From Carnegiea gigantea (taxonomy: Eukaryota > Streptophyta > Magnoliopsida > Caryophyllales > Cactaceae), in the NCBI GenBank assembly GCA_029747015.1, contig JAKOGI010000539.1:341001-405000 (forward strand): a stretch of DNA of 64,000 nucleotides, read 5' to 3'. Positions 22,693-34,818 of the stretch are shown piece after piece. Both the position numbers and the translations under genes were made by a program. Positions within the stretch are counted from its first letter, which is position 1; each line of letters starts with the position of its first letter. A model generated the notes under the pieces. It was given only the letters and a program-made list of their open reading frames with translations. It was not told the DNA's origin and made no database searches.

Positions 22693-24007
22693 TGATAGGC
22701 CAGCAAGTGCACAGTGGCGTTGTAACAAATCAAGGTTGATCCCATAGAAACTAGGTTGATCTATTGGGCTATATTCCATCAAGATATGCTAAGCGAATCC
22801 AAACTTTAGATTGATAAAAATACGAAGATAAGGAAACAACTATAACTAATTCAAGGATTTCAATTTAACAACTTCTAATTCACTAATTTTAAATCAATTC
22901 AGGAGAAAACGCCTAGGAAATTCATGTAGTTATGAAAGTTGATTGGATCAAAATAATGAACATGTGCTTTTCTCTGATAGATTAATCTCGAGGAATTGCA
23001 ATCTATCCAAAAATTTCGCCTATTCTTTCAAAATTCACCAAATTTGCCTAAACTAAGCAAAAGTAGTTCTTTCGAACTGACTTGTCTTAATCCAAGTTAA
23101 ACATTTTCAATTACATTTTATGTCCTCCTAACATGCAAATCTCTCTTTTGAGACGACTCAACGTTAGGTTTAATCAAACAGTCCAAGAATCAAATGTCAC
23201 CTTTTAGTTTTTCACCCGATTGTTTCGAGTGCGCAAGCAAACTTTGGCAAAAAATCCACTCGTAGCATGAATAACACCTGATAAGATAAGCACAATTCTA
23301 TAGATTAAACCATGATCCAACTATACTTTCATAAGTTACTAAATTCGTAAACAAAATTAAAGTACTCATACATGATTAAATTACTCTAAAATGATAAATC
23401 TAAAGAGAAAAGAGAAGAGAAGAAAGAAGAGTTTGCTCAGCCAAAATGCATGCTTAAATCTTTCAATTACAGAACCGATCCCATTTCCTAGCGAATCTTC
23501 TTCTTATACTTGATCCCAACTCTCTAAAATCCTAATCTACTTGAAGAGAGGAAAAGGAATGGAATGGGATGTGTGTTGAAATGAGGATGAAAGCCCCCTT
23601 TTATAGCAAAGCTGCTGGAAGTCGAATAGCCACGCGTATAAATGACATTAAACACTGCTTGGAAATTGAAAAGCTGCGAGAAAATAAATAGGCTCATAGG
23701 ACATGGAGACACCACAGACCGTGGCCTTTACCACAGGTAGACCGTGGTATCCACTGCCTTGGTGTTCTTTTGTTCTTCTCTTTCTTCCACGGGAATGGTG
23801 ACTGGGAGCATCTGTGGTGAGTCATAAAGATGACTTTTAAGGGTGAATTCTTAGTCAAAAAGGTCTCAAAACCTGCAAAAGCCATCAAAGCACTATATCC
23901 AAGCGTAAAATGGGATTTTTGGGGTAAAATTTAAGCATAAAACTTATGAATCCTCTAAAAACGCATCAAAATGACCCTAAAATGATATACTCTATGGGTA
24001 CTTATCA
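22693..24007 (-). repeat. 5' LTR of element G
   Basis: On the plus strand it is TGATAGGCCAGCAAGTGCAC ... GGGTACTTATCA. It matches 18233-19591 with scattered substitutions and a few indels. Confidence 0.9.
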
Positions 24008-24012
24008 ACATA

Positions 24013-25003
24013 TTCGAAGGGTTTGGATTAGACCTATATGAGAAATTTGGATGATTCCTCCAATCCGAATTGTAGGTACTAGAGTAAGGATCAATGGTTG
24101 GTCTCGAGTTGAAATTTTGAACATAGTTGACTTCACCAGGGTCTTGGGAAAAAGGAGTCCCACCTTGACAATTCAAAGTCACATACTCGATAGAACCACA
24201 AATTTCACATGGGGGAGGGGTACTAGAATTCACAACATTAACATTCATTCAGTCTAATCGTTGAGTCATAGCATCAACTTTAGCAGAAAGCAAAGTAAGT
24301 GCATCAACTCCAAGCTTACCTTCAACCCGTTTGGATTGGCCTCGTTCTGTGGACCATTGGAAATTGTTAAGTGTCATCTCCTCAGTTAGGTTATAGGCCT
24401 CATCTTCAGTTTTGTTTATCAAGGTACCTCTTGCCGCCGCATTAATAGTGGACCTTACAGGTTGGGTCACAGCATTATAAAAAGCTTGGACAATCATCCT
24501 TTGTTGAAGACCATGATGGGGGCATAAATGTAACAAATCTTTAAACTGCTCCCAAGCTTCATAAAGTGTCTCTTCATCTTTTTGAGTGAAGTTGGTGATT
24601 TGATTCCTCAAACTTGTCGTTTTTCTTGGAGGGAAAAACTTGGTGAGGAAAGCTCTTGTTAACTCTTTCCAAGCGGCAATACATCCCGATGGCAAAGAAT
24701 GTAGCCAAGCTCTTGCTTTATCCCTTAATGAGAAGGGAAATAATCACAATCGAATGGCATCGGTGGAGACTCCATTAGGCTCCAACATGTCACACACCTC
24801 TAAAAGACCGAGAGGTGTAGATTCAGGTCTTCCAAAGGAGTTCCTCCAAACTAGGATTGTTGCACCATGGAAATGAGTGCCAGTTTGAGCTCAAAATTTT
24901 TTGCATCAACATTAGCGCGAGCAATACTCGAGGCGAACCCTTGGACTCCAAGGGTAACGAAATCTCTAAGGGTCTTTCTTTGGTCACCTCCTCCTCTCGC
25001 CAT
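24013..25003 (-). pseudogene. Element F gag, N-terminal and capsid part
   Basis: The start is MARGGGDQRKTLRDFVTLGV at 25003, with alternative frames after about 40 codons. The capsid region is open at 24249-24695: IAAWKELTRAFLTKFFPPRK, NQITNFTQKDEETLYEAWEQ, FKDLLHLCPHHGLQQRMI and FYNAVTQPVRSTINAAARGT. This is the Retrotrans_gag pattern of Athila elements. A further piece (24013-24248) has CEICGSIEYVTLNC, a knuckle-like motif, and an Asn/Pro-rich end. G interrupts it at 24007 and it resumes at 18232. Frame changes make it non-functional. Confidence 0.88.
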
Positions 25004-25259
25004 ATTTGTTGAAATTCTTCTTGCCTCGCGTCTTTGTACTTTAATCTTTTACTTCTTCCTCCTCAAGCAGAAAGTCCTCTCGATCGTGGGATCGGGTTCA
25101 TATAGGAATGGACTTCGCATAAACGGGGAAGATTCTTGCAAGCACTATCACCAACACTACCAGCGCAATCAAACAATAAAAAATAATTAAAAAAAAGACT
25201 AAAAGACAATAAAACGCTTAGTTACTTTCGTAAGACTAACTCAATAGTTAACAAATTAG

Positions 25260-25277
25260 TCCCCGCCAACGACACCA
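25260..25277 (-). other. Primer-binding site of element F
   Basis: The minus strand reads TGGTGTCGTTGGCGGGGA, a three-change variant of the Athila/Tat-type site TGGCGCCGTTGCCGGGGA. It is 6 nt from the 5' LTR end. Confidence 0.8.
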
Positions 25278-25283
25278 AAAACT

Positions 25284-26535
25284 TGACCATTGCCGCAAGC
25301 GCACGGGTAGTCATACTATAGATAAAAAGATCGTCCTTAGTGACCAAAGTAATCTGTTGAGCTTTGTCTATCAGAATATGCTAAGCAAGTACTAAATCAA
25401 GGGGTTTTGATTCAACAACTTTAAATCTACCAATTCTAAATTCAATCTAAAAAAAACGCCTAGGGATTTATGCTGTTAAGAAAGGTGATTGGATCACAAT
25501 GATAAACATGTGCTTTTCTCTAATCGGATATTTTCGAGGAATTGCAATCTATCCAGAATTTAGTCTATTCTTTCGAAATCAACCAAATTGCCTAAACTAA
25601 GCAAAAGTCGTTCTTTCAAACTAATTTGTCTTAATCCAAGTTAAATAATTTTGATTACTTTCTAGTTCTCTTGACATGCAAATCTCTCTTTCGAGTCGAC
25701 AATATGTTAGGTTTTATCAAGAAGTCTAACTATCGAATATCACCATTCAGTTTTTCACTCAACTGTTTAAAGTGTGCAAGCAAACTTTGGCCAAAAATCC
25801 AGTCACAATATGAAAATCACTTGATAAAATGAAATCAAACCAATCATGAATCAAAGCACAATTCTAATCATAAACATGATCCAACTACACTTTTATTAAC
25901 AAATAAATCCCTAGACAAAATAAACTACTCATACATGATTAAAGATTCAACAAGTAACAAATTATTCAGCAAAAATCTGAGAGGGAAGGGCTTGACAGAG
26001 ACAGCCCTCAACCAAGGGCTTCAAACCACCTCAAAACCGAACTCACACTCAAGATTTCTCACTAAAATAACAATCAAACTAAAAATCCTAACTAAAGAGC
26101 AAAATTTTGAGAAAGAAAATGAACTAAAACTATGCTTCCTTCTCTTTCTTGCTAATGAGAAACGAGGTTTTGTAGAAGAGCATGGATGTTTTCAGCCACA
26201 CAGCCGAAGGAAAACAAAGTTTCCACAGTTACACAGCTCACCACGGTCCGTGGCAGACACCACGATCCGACCATGATCTTGGATGGAACCGAATTTCTGC
26301 TCTTCTCTTACTCCACAGGCATAGCATCATATAGGTGTCCATGGCAGAGGTCAAAATACATCCAATGAGGGTCAAATGTTGGGTCAAAATGGCCTAAAAT
26401 CCTGTAAAACACATCAAACAACCATATGTAAGCATAAATCGAGAATAGGAGTATAAATGGTAACTTAAAGCACATAATTCTCCTAAAAATATAGCAAAAT
26501 GACCCTAAAATGATGTATACAGTAAGCACTTATCA
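25284..26535 (-). repeat. 5' LTR of element F
   Basis: On the plus strand it is TGACCATTGCCGCAAGCG ... GCACTTATCA, the partner of 8619-9847. The palindrome region near 26258 has decayed through G/C-to-A/T changes. Confidence 0.9.
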
Positions 26536-26540
26536 CTAAG

Positions 26541-27765
26541 CATGAGTTGTGGAGTTATGCATATGTAATTCGATTGAATTCAATTTTGAGGATCTTCGAT
26601 TATGTTTTGAATGAATTAGGGTGGACTGGGTGATTGTATGTGTATATGTGTGGGTTGGATGCAGTTATGGTGGAGGGAAGGAGTGAGTTTGAGGTTGAGG
26701 TTGAGGAAGAAAATTTTAGAGGAAAGTGCAAATGGGAGGCTTTTTGGAATAACTTGCCATAGTAAACTTGGTAAATAAATTGATAAATTGGAAGGAACTT
26801 AAATGCATAAATTGAGTTGTAATATTAGTAAGAGGTATTGATAGTGCTTGGTTCTTGTGGTATGATTGAAATGATGCAAACAATAATTATAGATTACTAT
26901 TACTGATTGATTACGTATTAAGTAACGGAAAAGATAAATAAGGATTAATTCTTGTTCAAGTGGGTTAAAAGTGATGCATTCTTTCCGTTTTGCAACTCAA
27001 ACAAAATAAAGGACAACCAAGTTTAGTGGAGATGTTATTTAACATGAAAATTGAGTGGATTAGATAAAGGCAATAGGAAGCTTGATGTTTAGCTCAATCA
27101 AAGTAGTGCTGATGATGGGTTTTAATTAACGTTAAGAGTGCCTTTAAATGTAAAAATTACCCAAGGAAGCGATTAAAGGCAGAGTTATTTTCACTTAGGT
27201 TAAAAGAGTGACATATCCCCTTGTAACATAAAACAAATGATTAGGAATCAAAGTCTACTTGAGGCTTTCAATGTGAATATTTTTCGATTTAAGCCCGAAA
27301 GCATGTACTTGACAATGAAATGAGTTCACCCACACGGCTTAAGCTTAGGCTTCAAAATCAACATGAAGGTGTATACATATCTCAATGATAGCATCAAATA
27401 TCAACGGGGTTCCACTTTTATATAATAAATGACAAAGCCGTTTTAATCACATTATCTCCCTCTCCTATTTTCAAACTAAAATGAATTGAAATGCGAACGC
27501 CCAATTAAATTGCGCTAAAAGCTTATTTTATAGTATGGGGATAAATAGACTTGACTTCAGCTCACTTCTCAAAATATTTTTGTGTTTTCTGTTTTTGGTG
27601 AAGAATTAGTGACGAGTCCTCTTCCTAAATAGCATGAAGGAAGCAAGGCTTCATCTCTTTTGCTACTTGACACAATTAGATGCTCACAACAAATTTTGGC
27701 TTAGCATGAAGACTTAAATGAGCTTAAGGGTCCTGTTGGGTTACATTTTGAATCAGTATACCTAG
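26541..27765 (+). repeat. 5' LTR of element E (LTR A), second segment, truncated
   Basis: This segment resumes the match to the 3' LTR of E after the F insertion (TTCGATTATGTTTTGAATGA at 26597 against 35841). It lacks about 665 bp that the 3' LTR has at 36572-37236, with AGTT at both edges. It ends at 27765, where the inverted LTR B starts, before the last 270 or so bases of a full LTR. Confidence 0.8.
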
Positions 27766-30120
27766 TGTATAATGCCTCTAATCGCTAATTACTTAATTAG
27801 CTTAATCTAATTTTTTAATATTATGGTTGCAGTGGAAGTCTCAACGATCAAAAGTCTTACCACCGTGGTAAGTTGGACAAGGGTAAATAATAACTACACA
27901 ACCTTAGCTGAAGCACTTTCACATTTACATGTCTTACTAAGCTTGAAGCATGCAAAACAACTTGGGAATACAATTTAATTTTAACATAACTAGAATATAA
28001 TCAGATTGAGTGTCTCTTAATACTCCATATTAGGCATAATGTATTCAAAAAAATAACCGGACATCACCTTTAAGCTCCATCAAGTCTTCATGCTTTGCCA
28101 AAATCCACTGTGAGCATCTATGCATCAAGCAGGAAGAGATATAGAGCCTTACTTCCTTTGGCTTATTAGGGAGAGGATTGTTCACTGATTCCTAACCTAA
28201 AACAAGAAACAAAAAAATATTTTCAAAAACAAGCTGATGCTAATACATTTATCCCCATATTGTAAAGTAAGCCTTCAGAATAATTATTTTGGCGCCTGCA
28301 TCTCAATTCATTTTAGTTTGAAAATAGGAGAGGGAGAGAATATGGATAAAACTATCGTAACGGTTATTATCTAGAAGTGGAACCCCTATTAGCATCTGAG
28401 ACGTTCATTAAGATAGGTGTATACTTTCCACATTGATTGGGAAGTATGAGCTGATAGGTGTGAGCCTTGATACTTGATAACTGATGGGACAACTTAATTA
28501 TATGTGACAAATCATTGTTCAAACTTATCAATTGCATAAGTATTGCGTAAAATTATATAATTTTGAGAAACATGTGAATTTTCGAAGAGTACACCAACAA
28601 CAAACTCCAAGTGTAGGTCCCGCTTGTGAGGTGTTTGTGGAGATCCAAATGTAAGTGCCCTTACTATTTCAAGTACCACCACCGACATAGAGAATAATTC
28701 CAATGGACCCATAGAAAAGTTTTGAGAAAACATTTTATAGTTGAAAATCCTTTAATGGAAAAAATAGATACCTAAATAGATAGGTAATAAAAATAAAACC
28801 GTTGAGCCACAAATGACAATAAGCCATACATTAACCATACAAATATACACAAAAAACTAGAAATGCATGATAAATGACAGCTAGATCTAAGCACCACCAC
28901 TTTAAGTGCCCTCGCGAACTGAGGAAATGGCAATAGCAAGTTACCTTAATTCTACCACCATAATCCCATTCACCTATAGCTTCCTACCCTGAGCCATGTC
29001 CTTCGTTAATCCTAGAGTCTTCAAATCTTGTATAATCACTTCACTCCAACTCCTACCTCAACCCCTTCTATACTCCTAAAGATCGATCTTTTTGCATATC
29101 CCCATAGTTGCATCCATGCTTCTTCTTTTTGTATGACTAAACCAAATTACATGAGCAAAACTCTACTACTCATATTCAACCCCCAATTCCTACGATGAAT
29201 ACTCACAACCTCAACTTTCTAAAATCTTATATTCAACATAAAACCATGAATTCACACAAATTACATTCATCTAAACTAAAACAAATACAATATTTAATTA
29301 GATTAATGAATATAATGAGTGGAACTAAATGAGGGCGATTAGAGTTTACCTTCTAATCCACCATTCAAACAAATCAAAGAAGAGTTGGAAAGAAGAAATA
29401 GAGGCCATTAGAGGTGGCGGTCAATGGCGGTGATAGCTAGGATGGCACGATGGCCTGTGGTGGCCCATAATGCTAGAAAGGGGGCTGGGCAATGTGACTA
29501 AGAGGGGAGGGGGTGTGAATTACAGGGGAAGAGAAGAGGGGTCGCTAGGTAAAAGAAAAGACGGGGGACTATGAGTGGGAAAAATAAGGGGGGAGATAGT
29601 TTAGTTTTATAATTATTGATTTTGATTACATCTATCCTACATCTAAATATTTCATATTTATTATTTTCTCCCCCTCCCCTTCTATGTAGTAAAACAATTA
29701 ACTTTTTTACCTAACAAATATTTGAGCTAAAATTTGGGCTAATATTTAGGTTATTATTAGTATTTTATGATTTATGTGAAGAAATTATAAACTCTACCCA
29801 TTTTGATTAACGTGTATTTTTGCATTTATCGATATTTCATTTATTCACATTATATTTATGTAACATAGGTTAGTTAATTGTACGTATCCTTGAAAATTGT
29901 AACTTTTACCCACATTTGTTAATGGGATCATTTTTATTTATTTATTTATCAGTTTTAACTGATTTTATACATATCATAATTAAATCTTATTTTCGAGGCC
30001 ACTTGGTCGTCTCAACTTGCAATTTCACAAACATATCGAATGCTGAATTGAAATGTGGCTTCCAACGTAATTAATTTAAGAACCAAAGTAAATTGCATGG
30101 TTGAGGTTTGAGCTGTTACA
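27766..30120 (-). repeat. LTR B: inverted LTR of the E family
   Basis: On the minus strand it starts TGTAACAGCTC at 30120 and ends GAGGCATTATACA at 27766. It aligns throughout with the two E LTRs, including the segment deleted in LTR A (28440-28960). A polypurine tract and decayed chromodomain precede it on the minus strand, so it is a 3' LTR. The adjoining 5 bp CCTAG (27761-27765) has no visible partner. Confidence 0.85.
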
Positions 30121-30134
30121 GCCTTCCCCCCTTA
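30121..30134 (-). other. Polypurine tract of element B
   Basis: On the minus strand TAAGGGGGGAAGGC abuts the LTR start at 30120. The same layout, AAGGGGGGGAAGAT, precedes the 3' LTR of E at 34805-34818. Confidence 0.8.
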
Positions 30135-30650
30135 AAATAAGTTCCATCCTCAAAACTTACAAATTTGAAGAAGATATATAATTTACCTCGAAATAAAGAT
30201 ATTTGTTTTTCATATCCTCTGTAATCTCTCATGTGGTTTCCAACAGAGTATGATTGGCCCACAGAACCTTGACTAGAGAAATGTTCTTCTTGCATAGCTA
30301 TTTGGCTATATAATCTAGTATTTGCATAGAATGCTCTTCATAAACTAAGCTTTTAGCAACCTCTCTATGCTCAGCTCTGATACAATGGCATGATTTAGGT
30401 CTAGAACATATTTTCTAAGCTATGAAATATGGAAAACACTTTGGGCCGTTGACTCAGGTTGTACAAATAAATATGTCTCAATTGAGGTAATAATAGGTAA
30501 TTAAAGCTTTGAAAATGTGTAGGAAAAAAATTTTCTTTAGACATTCGAGATTACATGATGTGGCTGAGCCTTTAATGTCCACACTTCTTATAAAGCTAAA
30601 ACAAACCTTAAAGGCACAAGAAAATTAATTCATAAGTGATTCCAAGAAAA
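30135..30650 (-). pseudogene. Element B pol C-terminus with decayed chromodomain
   Basis: On the minus strand the frames give VFHIS-LRKYVLDLNHAIVSE near 30380-30440, then SLVKVLWANHTLLETT near 30230-30285 and ITEDMKNKYLYF. These are the integrase tail and chromodomain pattern of Tekay-type chromoviruses (VKVLW.NH..EE.TWE). Several stops and shifts are present. The chromodomain would guide integration into heterochromatin. Confidence 0.75.
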
Positions 30651-33600
30651 CAGTACCAGTAATTCCTTATTGGATTTTGATGGATTAAATGATGGGTGTT
30701 ATTGGGTCCAGCTATGCTCATTAAATTATTAAAAATAAATTTTGTAAAGAAATTTAATTTTGTAGTGTATAGGGTGATTCAGTAAGAAGACTCTTTCACA
30801 AAGATCAGATAAAAAGGGGGGAAAAAAGAGAAAGAGAGTGAGTGAAAAGATCTACTTCGACGTTAGATTCATCAAAGAAACAAGAGTAGCGGTTAATAGC
30901 TTTGCATACTCATTTTGTGGCAAATGGTTATTCGCATAGGTTGAACCATAGGAAAAGGGTTCGAGGATATGTTATATATGGGTAGATTCCTTACTATTGT
31001 ATACTTGAAATTTTAAAAGACATAATTTGTATTCCAAATAATGAGTGGGCAAGGTTTGCAGATAAGATTTGAATAATAAGTAATCTATGAAGAAGTATAA
31101 TATAGTACAATAGTTCTATGGGTTGAACCCAGGGCACTTGATTTTGAGGCATCACAACTCATGCTACTAAGGACCTGGGAGTGGTGACCCGATCTTGTGT
31201 GGACTTTATAGGATTATTAGTGACTTTATTAGATTGAGATGTCAAATTCAAGAGGATATTGTGAAGACATAACTCCAAGTACAACAAAAGATTATAGGGC
31301 AATAAGATATGGGAAGTATGTACATAAAGGTTCAAAACTCAGCGAATTTCTTTTGAACGCATCAAGTTATACAACTCTAGCTACATGAATACTTGGATTG
31401 ATCTAAAAGAGTCTATCTTGACATTTGACCAATTGACAATAGACCTTCTTTGTAAGATACCATTACATAATTGTAAGTCCTTGTTGGGAATCCTTGGTCT
31501 CTTTGATTACATCTCAGAGCTAGCCAGCCTTAATATGCAATAACACAATCTGACATGTACTTCCTTATTTACTCATCTCCCTCTTTGCTTCGCAAAAGCT
31601 GTTTGGTCACTTGAGCAATACTACATTGCATATCTTTTCCATCATTGAATTATCTCATGACATCAATCTGTAATGGGGAATTTCCATCACTAAGATGAGT
31701 TATGACCCTCTTGCTGTCACTAATTATCTCTTGCTCGGCTCGCTTCTTACCATCATCATTTCAGTAATAACATGACCTTTCTTACTTATAGTCAACTTTG
31801 ATTCTTGTTGTTTTGCCTTTGCCACTATTCATGGATCCGTTGCATTAAATGGATGTTCCCCTCTCATATAAGTGACTTCAAATTAAGTATGCTAATGAAC
31901 AAAGTTTGTCCCTATTTATAATGCTTAAAACTCTTTTCTCATGACCTTTCTAGGGTTGCTTACATGTCTTTGCGAGTGCAACTTGAGCTTTTATGTCAAG
32001 GCCTTGAATATCGGATCACTTGGTTGCTTACATCAGTTGTCATCTTCCTATTTGTGCCCTTGCAAGGTCTCTATTCAACTTTATAACTTTGACCTTTATT
32101 TTGCTCTTCTAATCATCTGGATAAATTGGAAACCATTGTGACTTTTTTTTTTTTTTGTAATAACATAAACCTACATGTGGATTCTTACATAACTGGTGAT
32201 AGGTGCCTTTGTTAAAATCATTTTTGAGTGTTTACACCCTTTTCCTACTTTTGATTTTCACCTCAAGTGGGGGGACCCACATTGATATCATCTTTACTTT
32301 AGTTCACACAAACCAATAGTCCTTTGAAGGTTGCGACCTTAGGGCTCCGTAAAAAGAGAAACCCTATGTAGAAAATAATTTCATAGTTTGATTTTGGGGT
32401 CAATATGTTGTATGTACTATTCTTTGCAAATAATGATAGTCAATCTACCCTTAAACATTTAATCGCCACATAAATTGTCTATTTTTATTGTTAGCTTGGC
32501 CTTTAAATTAGTATCAAATGTTCTTGTTCTTGTACAACTAATATTTGGAACTATTTAACTCTTACTACCTTCCATTTTTTAAATGCTCACACTTATAATT
32601 ATTTTTCATTCTATCTGCCTTATAATACTATTTTCTTTACCCATCATTTCGAAATCTGCCACCTGTTCATTTTATTAAAATCTTACATCAGCAATATTTT
32701 CATTATTCTCAATCTTTGATTTACTTCTCCCTTAGTCATGTTGATTTGCTTATTAGCATTACCTCTTTTCTATTGCATCTATTCGTAATTCCCAACATTT
32801 GCTTAAAAAATCCTAATTGACATATGAACCTTGTCGATTAGTGTTTCATTTGTATAAATGCTATTTCTCTAGCATTTCTCGTATTGTTTGATTTATCTTA
32901 ACTTTAAAATTTGCTTATTTTCAATGATATTTAATTTTCCCTTTTCATTCCAAACCTCTAGAGTTTTGAGGATTCTCAAGAGTGCAAATACCATCTTATT
33001 AGCATGACTCACCATGTGTTTGAAACTTATTGCTGAATATGGAATACATTCCTATTCGATTTTAAATGGTTGTCGACATTCCAATCCTTTTGATTTTCGT
33101 CCTTTTCTTCTTCATTTTGTTGAAAGCGTAATTTATACGTGTATCCTGCAACCCGGTTGTTCATGGTTGTAAGCCTGATAGCTTGTTTTGAATAAAAGAT
33201 GCAGTTCACCTCTCTAGCGGCGAATGTTGATTGTTGTACCACAACATTATTCTTGCTTCTAAATTTCACTCCTCATAAATGAACTCAACCCTTCACTATC
33301 CAATCTTGTTGCATTATCTGAACTTGGTTCGTATTGAGTGTTCTACACTCTGCTTGTCCAAATCTATCTACTGCCTTTGTTATGTTGATTATGGCCAGAC
33401 GATCACTTTGTTAAAACTGGATTGTTACTATCTTGTTTGTAACTCAACCGCTAATCCCAAGCGCAACTGGACCACCTTTCTCTTCTGAAATGGGTCAAAT
33501 TATTTCCTTAAAAACTCTCTTCGATCATTATCTATTGCCATATGTTAGACATCATGATTAATCTATTTCCTATGATACTAGTACCATATTTAGGATTTTG

Positions 33601-34500
33601 ATAGTTAACCACACCTTGGCGTGATGATTATAGGAAATATCCACTCCCTTATTACTAGTAGGGCTCCAATAACCCCAATTCATTTCCATTCATGCTGTGG
33701 TCTAAGACAACTTGATTGAGTGACAAGAATTTTCATTGAAAGTATTTAAGTAAGCGAATAATCTTGTCCTCCTGTTTTGGAAAATCTAATCCTTTTTTGG
33801 ATACTATAATATTTTCTTATTTGATAAATGAGGCGATGTGATCTATGATTCAACTTTTTAACTATCCATGCTAATTGCAATGGTGTAGAATACTCATCTT
33901 TGTCATTGATATGACTAAAGAAGTGTGGAATTTCTATTGGTTTATCTTATGATCCATACATGCAACCCATGATTCTTGTAGTCCTCTATTTTTGAATTTT
34001 GATACACTCCTAGCTATCTTTATTCTAGTCATCCCATGATAACCCCTCCTATATCAATCATTTCTAATTTTGTTATTTATTCCTATTTGTGAGTAATGAC
34101 TCACTTTTTACCATTTCCTCACTATTATCCTTGGTCATGTTCATATCTAATGTCGAATTTAGATCCAGCAAGCCTTTGGCTATTATGATGAAGGAAGATT
34201 TTGTAAATAAGCAAGACATTGTTGCAAGACAAAATACAAATATTCCTCTAGTGCTCGCCCAAAAGAGACTCTAGACTCAAGTAATAGGATCACATCAAAT
34301 CTCAGAACGTAACCAATAATATGTTCCTCCATAGGCTCGTAACACAATTCGGAATACAAAATAAGGACCCTTTATTAAGAGTAGAATGTCAACCAATGCC
34401 TAGTTGTATTGGAGCGAGTTAGATGAAACATTAATTATAGGATCGGAGGTAACCTAAGCAACCACTAAAAAGGTAAGAAAGATTCAAAATACAACAAGGT
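30651..34500. other. Unrecognised core between two outward-facing E-family 3' ends
   Basis: This 3.8-kb stretch has no gene I can support on either strand. It should hold remains of the internal regions of B (left, minus) and E (right, plus), but I found no reverse transcriptase or integrase motif. It includes a T-run at 32142-32158, CT-rich sequence at 32600-34100 and a GA-rich run at 30815-30850. ORFs at 31941-32141, 33027-33269 and 33279-33488 show no domain. Confidence 0.6.
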
Positions 34501-34818
34501 TGCTCAAAGCCAACACAAGAGTTACGCCAATAAAAGGAGAAAACCATTAGAGTTTCAAGTAGAAGATAAAAGTATTCTTAAAATTTTCCCCAATCAAGGG
34601 TGTTAGAAGATAAATAAACGATTATAAAGGCAAATAGCTCTACATGAAGAGAATTCCTCCAATCAAAGCTATGTGGGTCAACCATACCTCATCACAAACA
34701 CATGGGGGACTAAGGAGGATATGAGAAACAAATATCCTTACTTATTTTAAGGTACATCATATATCTTTTTCAAATTTGCAAGTTTCAAGAATGAAACTTA
34801 TTTTAAGGGGGGGAAGAT
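34501..34818 (+). pseudogene. Element E pol C-terminus (chromodomain remnant) and polypurine tract
   Basis: Plus-strand frames at 34650-34745 give remnants AMWVNHTSSQT and EDMRNKYPYLF, equivalent to the chromodomain signature seen in B. AAGGGGGGGAAGAT (34805-34818) is the polypurine tract and touches the LTR. No intact frame remains. Confidence 0.7.

Larger units (their letters stand above)
18233..24007 (-). mobile_element. Element G: non-autonomous Athila-related retrotransposon
   Basis: G is a 5775-bp minus-strand element with LTRs at 22693-24007 (5') and 18233-19591 (3'), a primer site of the Athila/Tat type at 22669-22686 and a polypurine tract at the 3' LTR. It has no reverse transcriptase, integrase or protease. 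Its only coding trace is a small gag-like zinc-knuckle ORF (21458-22437). Flanks GCATA (18228-18232) and ACATA (24008-24012) are a near-perfect 5-bp duplication. The host gag reads through the joined flanks (PSN-M / LPMNAPP). It shares 3' sequence with F and was probably mobilised by F-like enzymes. Confidence 0.9.
8619..26535 (-). mobile_element. Element F: Athila-type Ty3/gypsy retrotransposon
   Basis: F is an almost complete minus-strand element of 17.9 kb including nested G, or about 12.1 kb without it. LTRs are at 25284-26535 (5') and 8619-9847 (3'). The primer site at 25260-25277 resembles the Athila/Tat type. Gag, protease, reverse transcriptase, RNase H, integrase and an extra downstream ORF follow in the Athila order. 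The polypurine tract touches the 3' LTR. Target duplications are TCAAG (8614-8618) and CTAAG (26536-26540), which differ by two transitions. It inserted into LTR A of element E. Confidence 0.9.

Noticed and set aside
33027..33269. 80-codon minus-strand ORF
   Set aside because: No recognised motif, and length is within chance for this composition.
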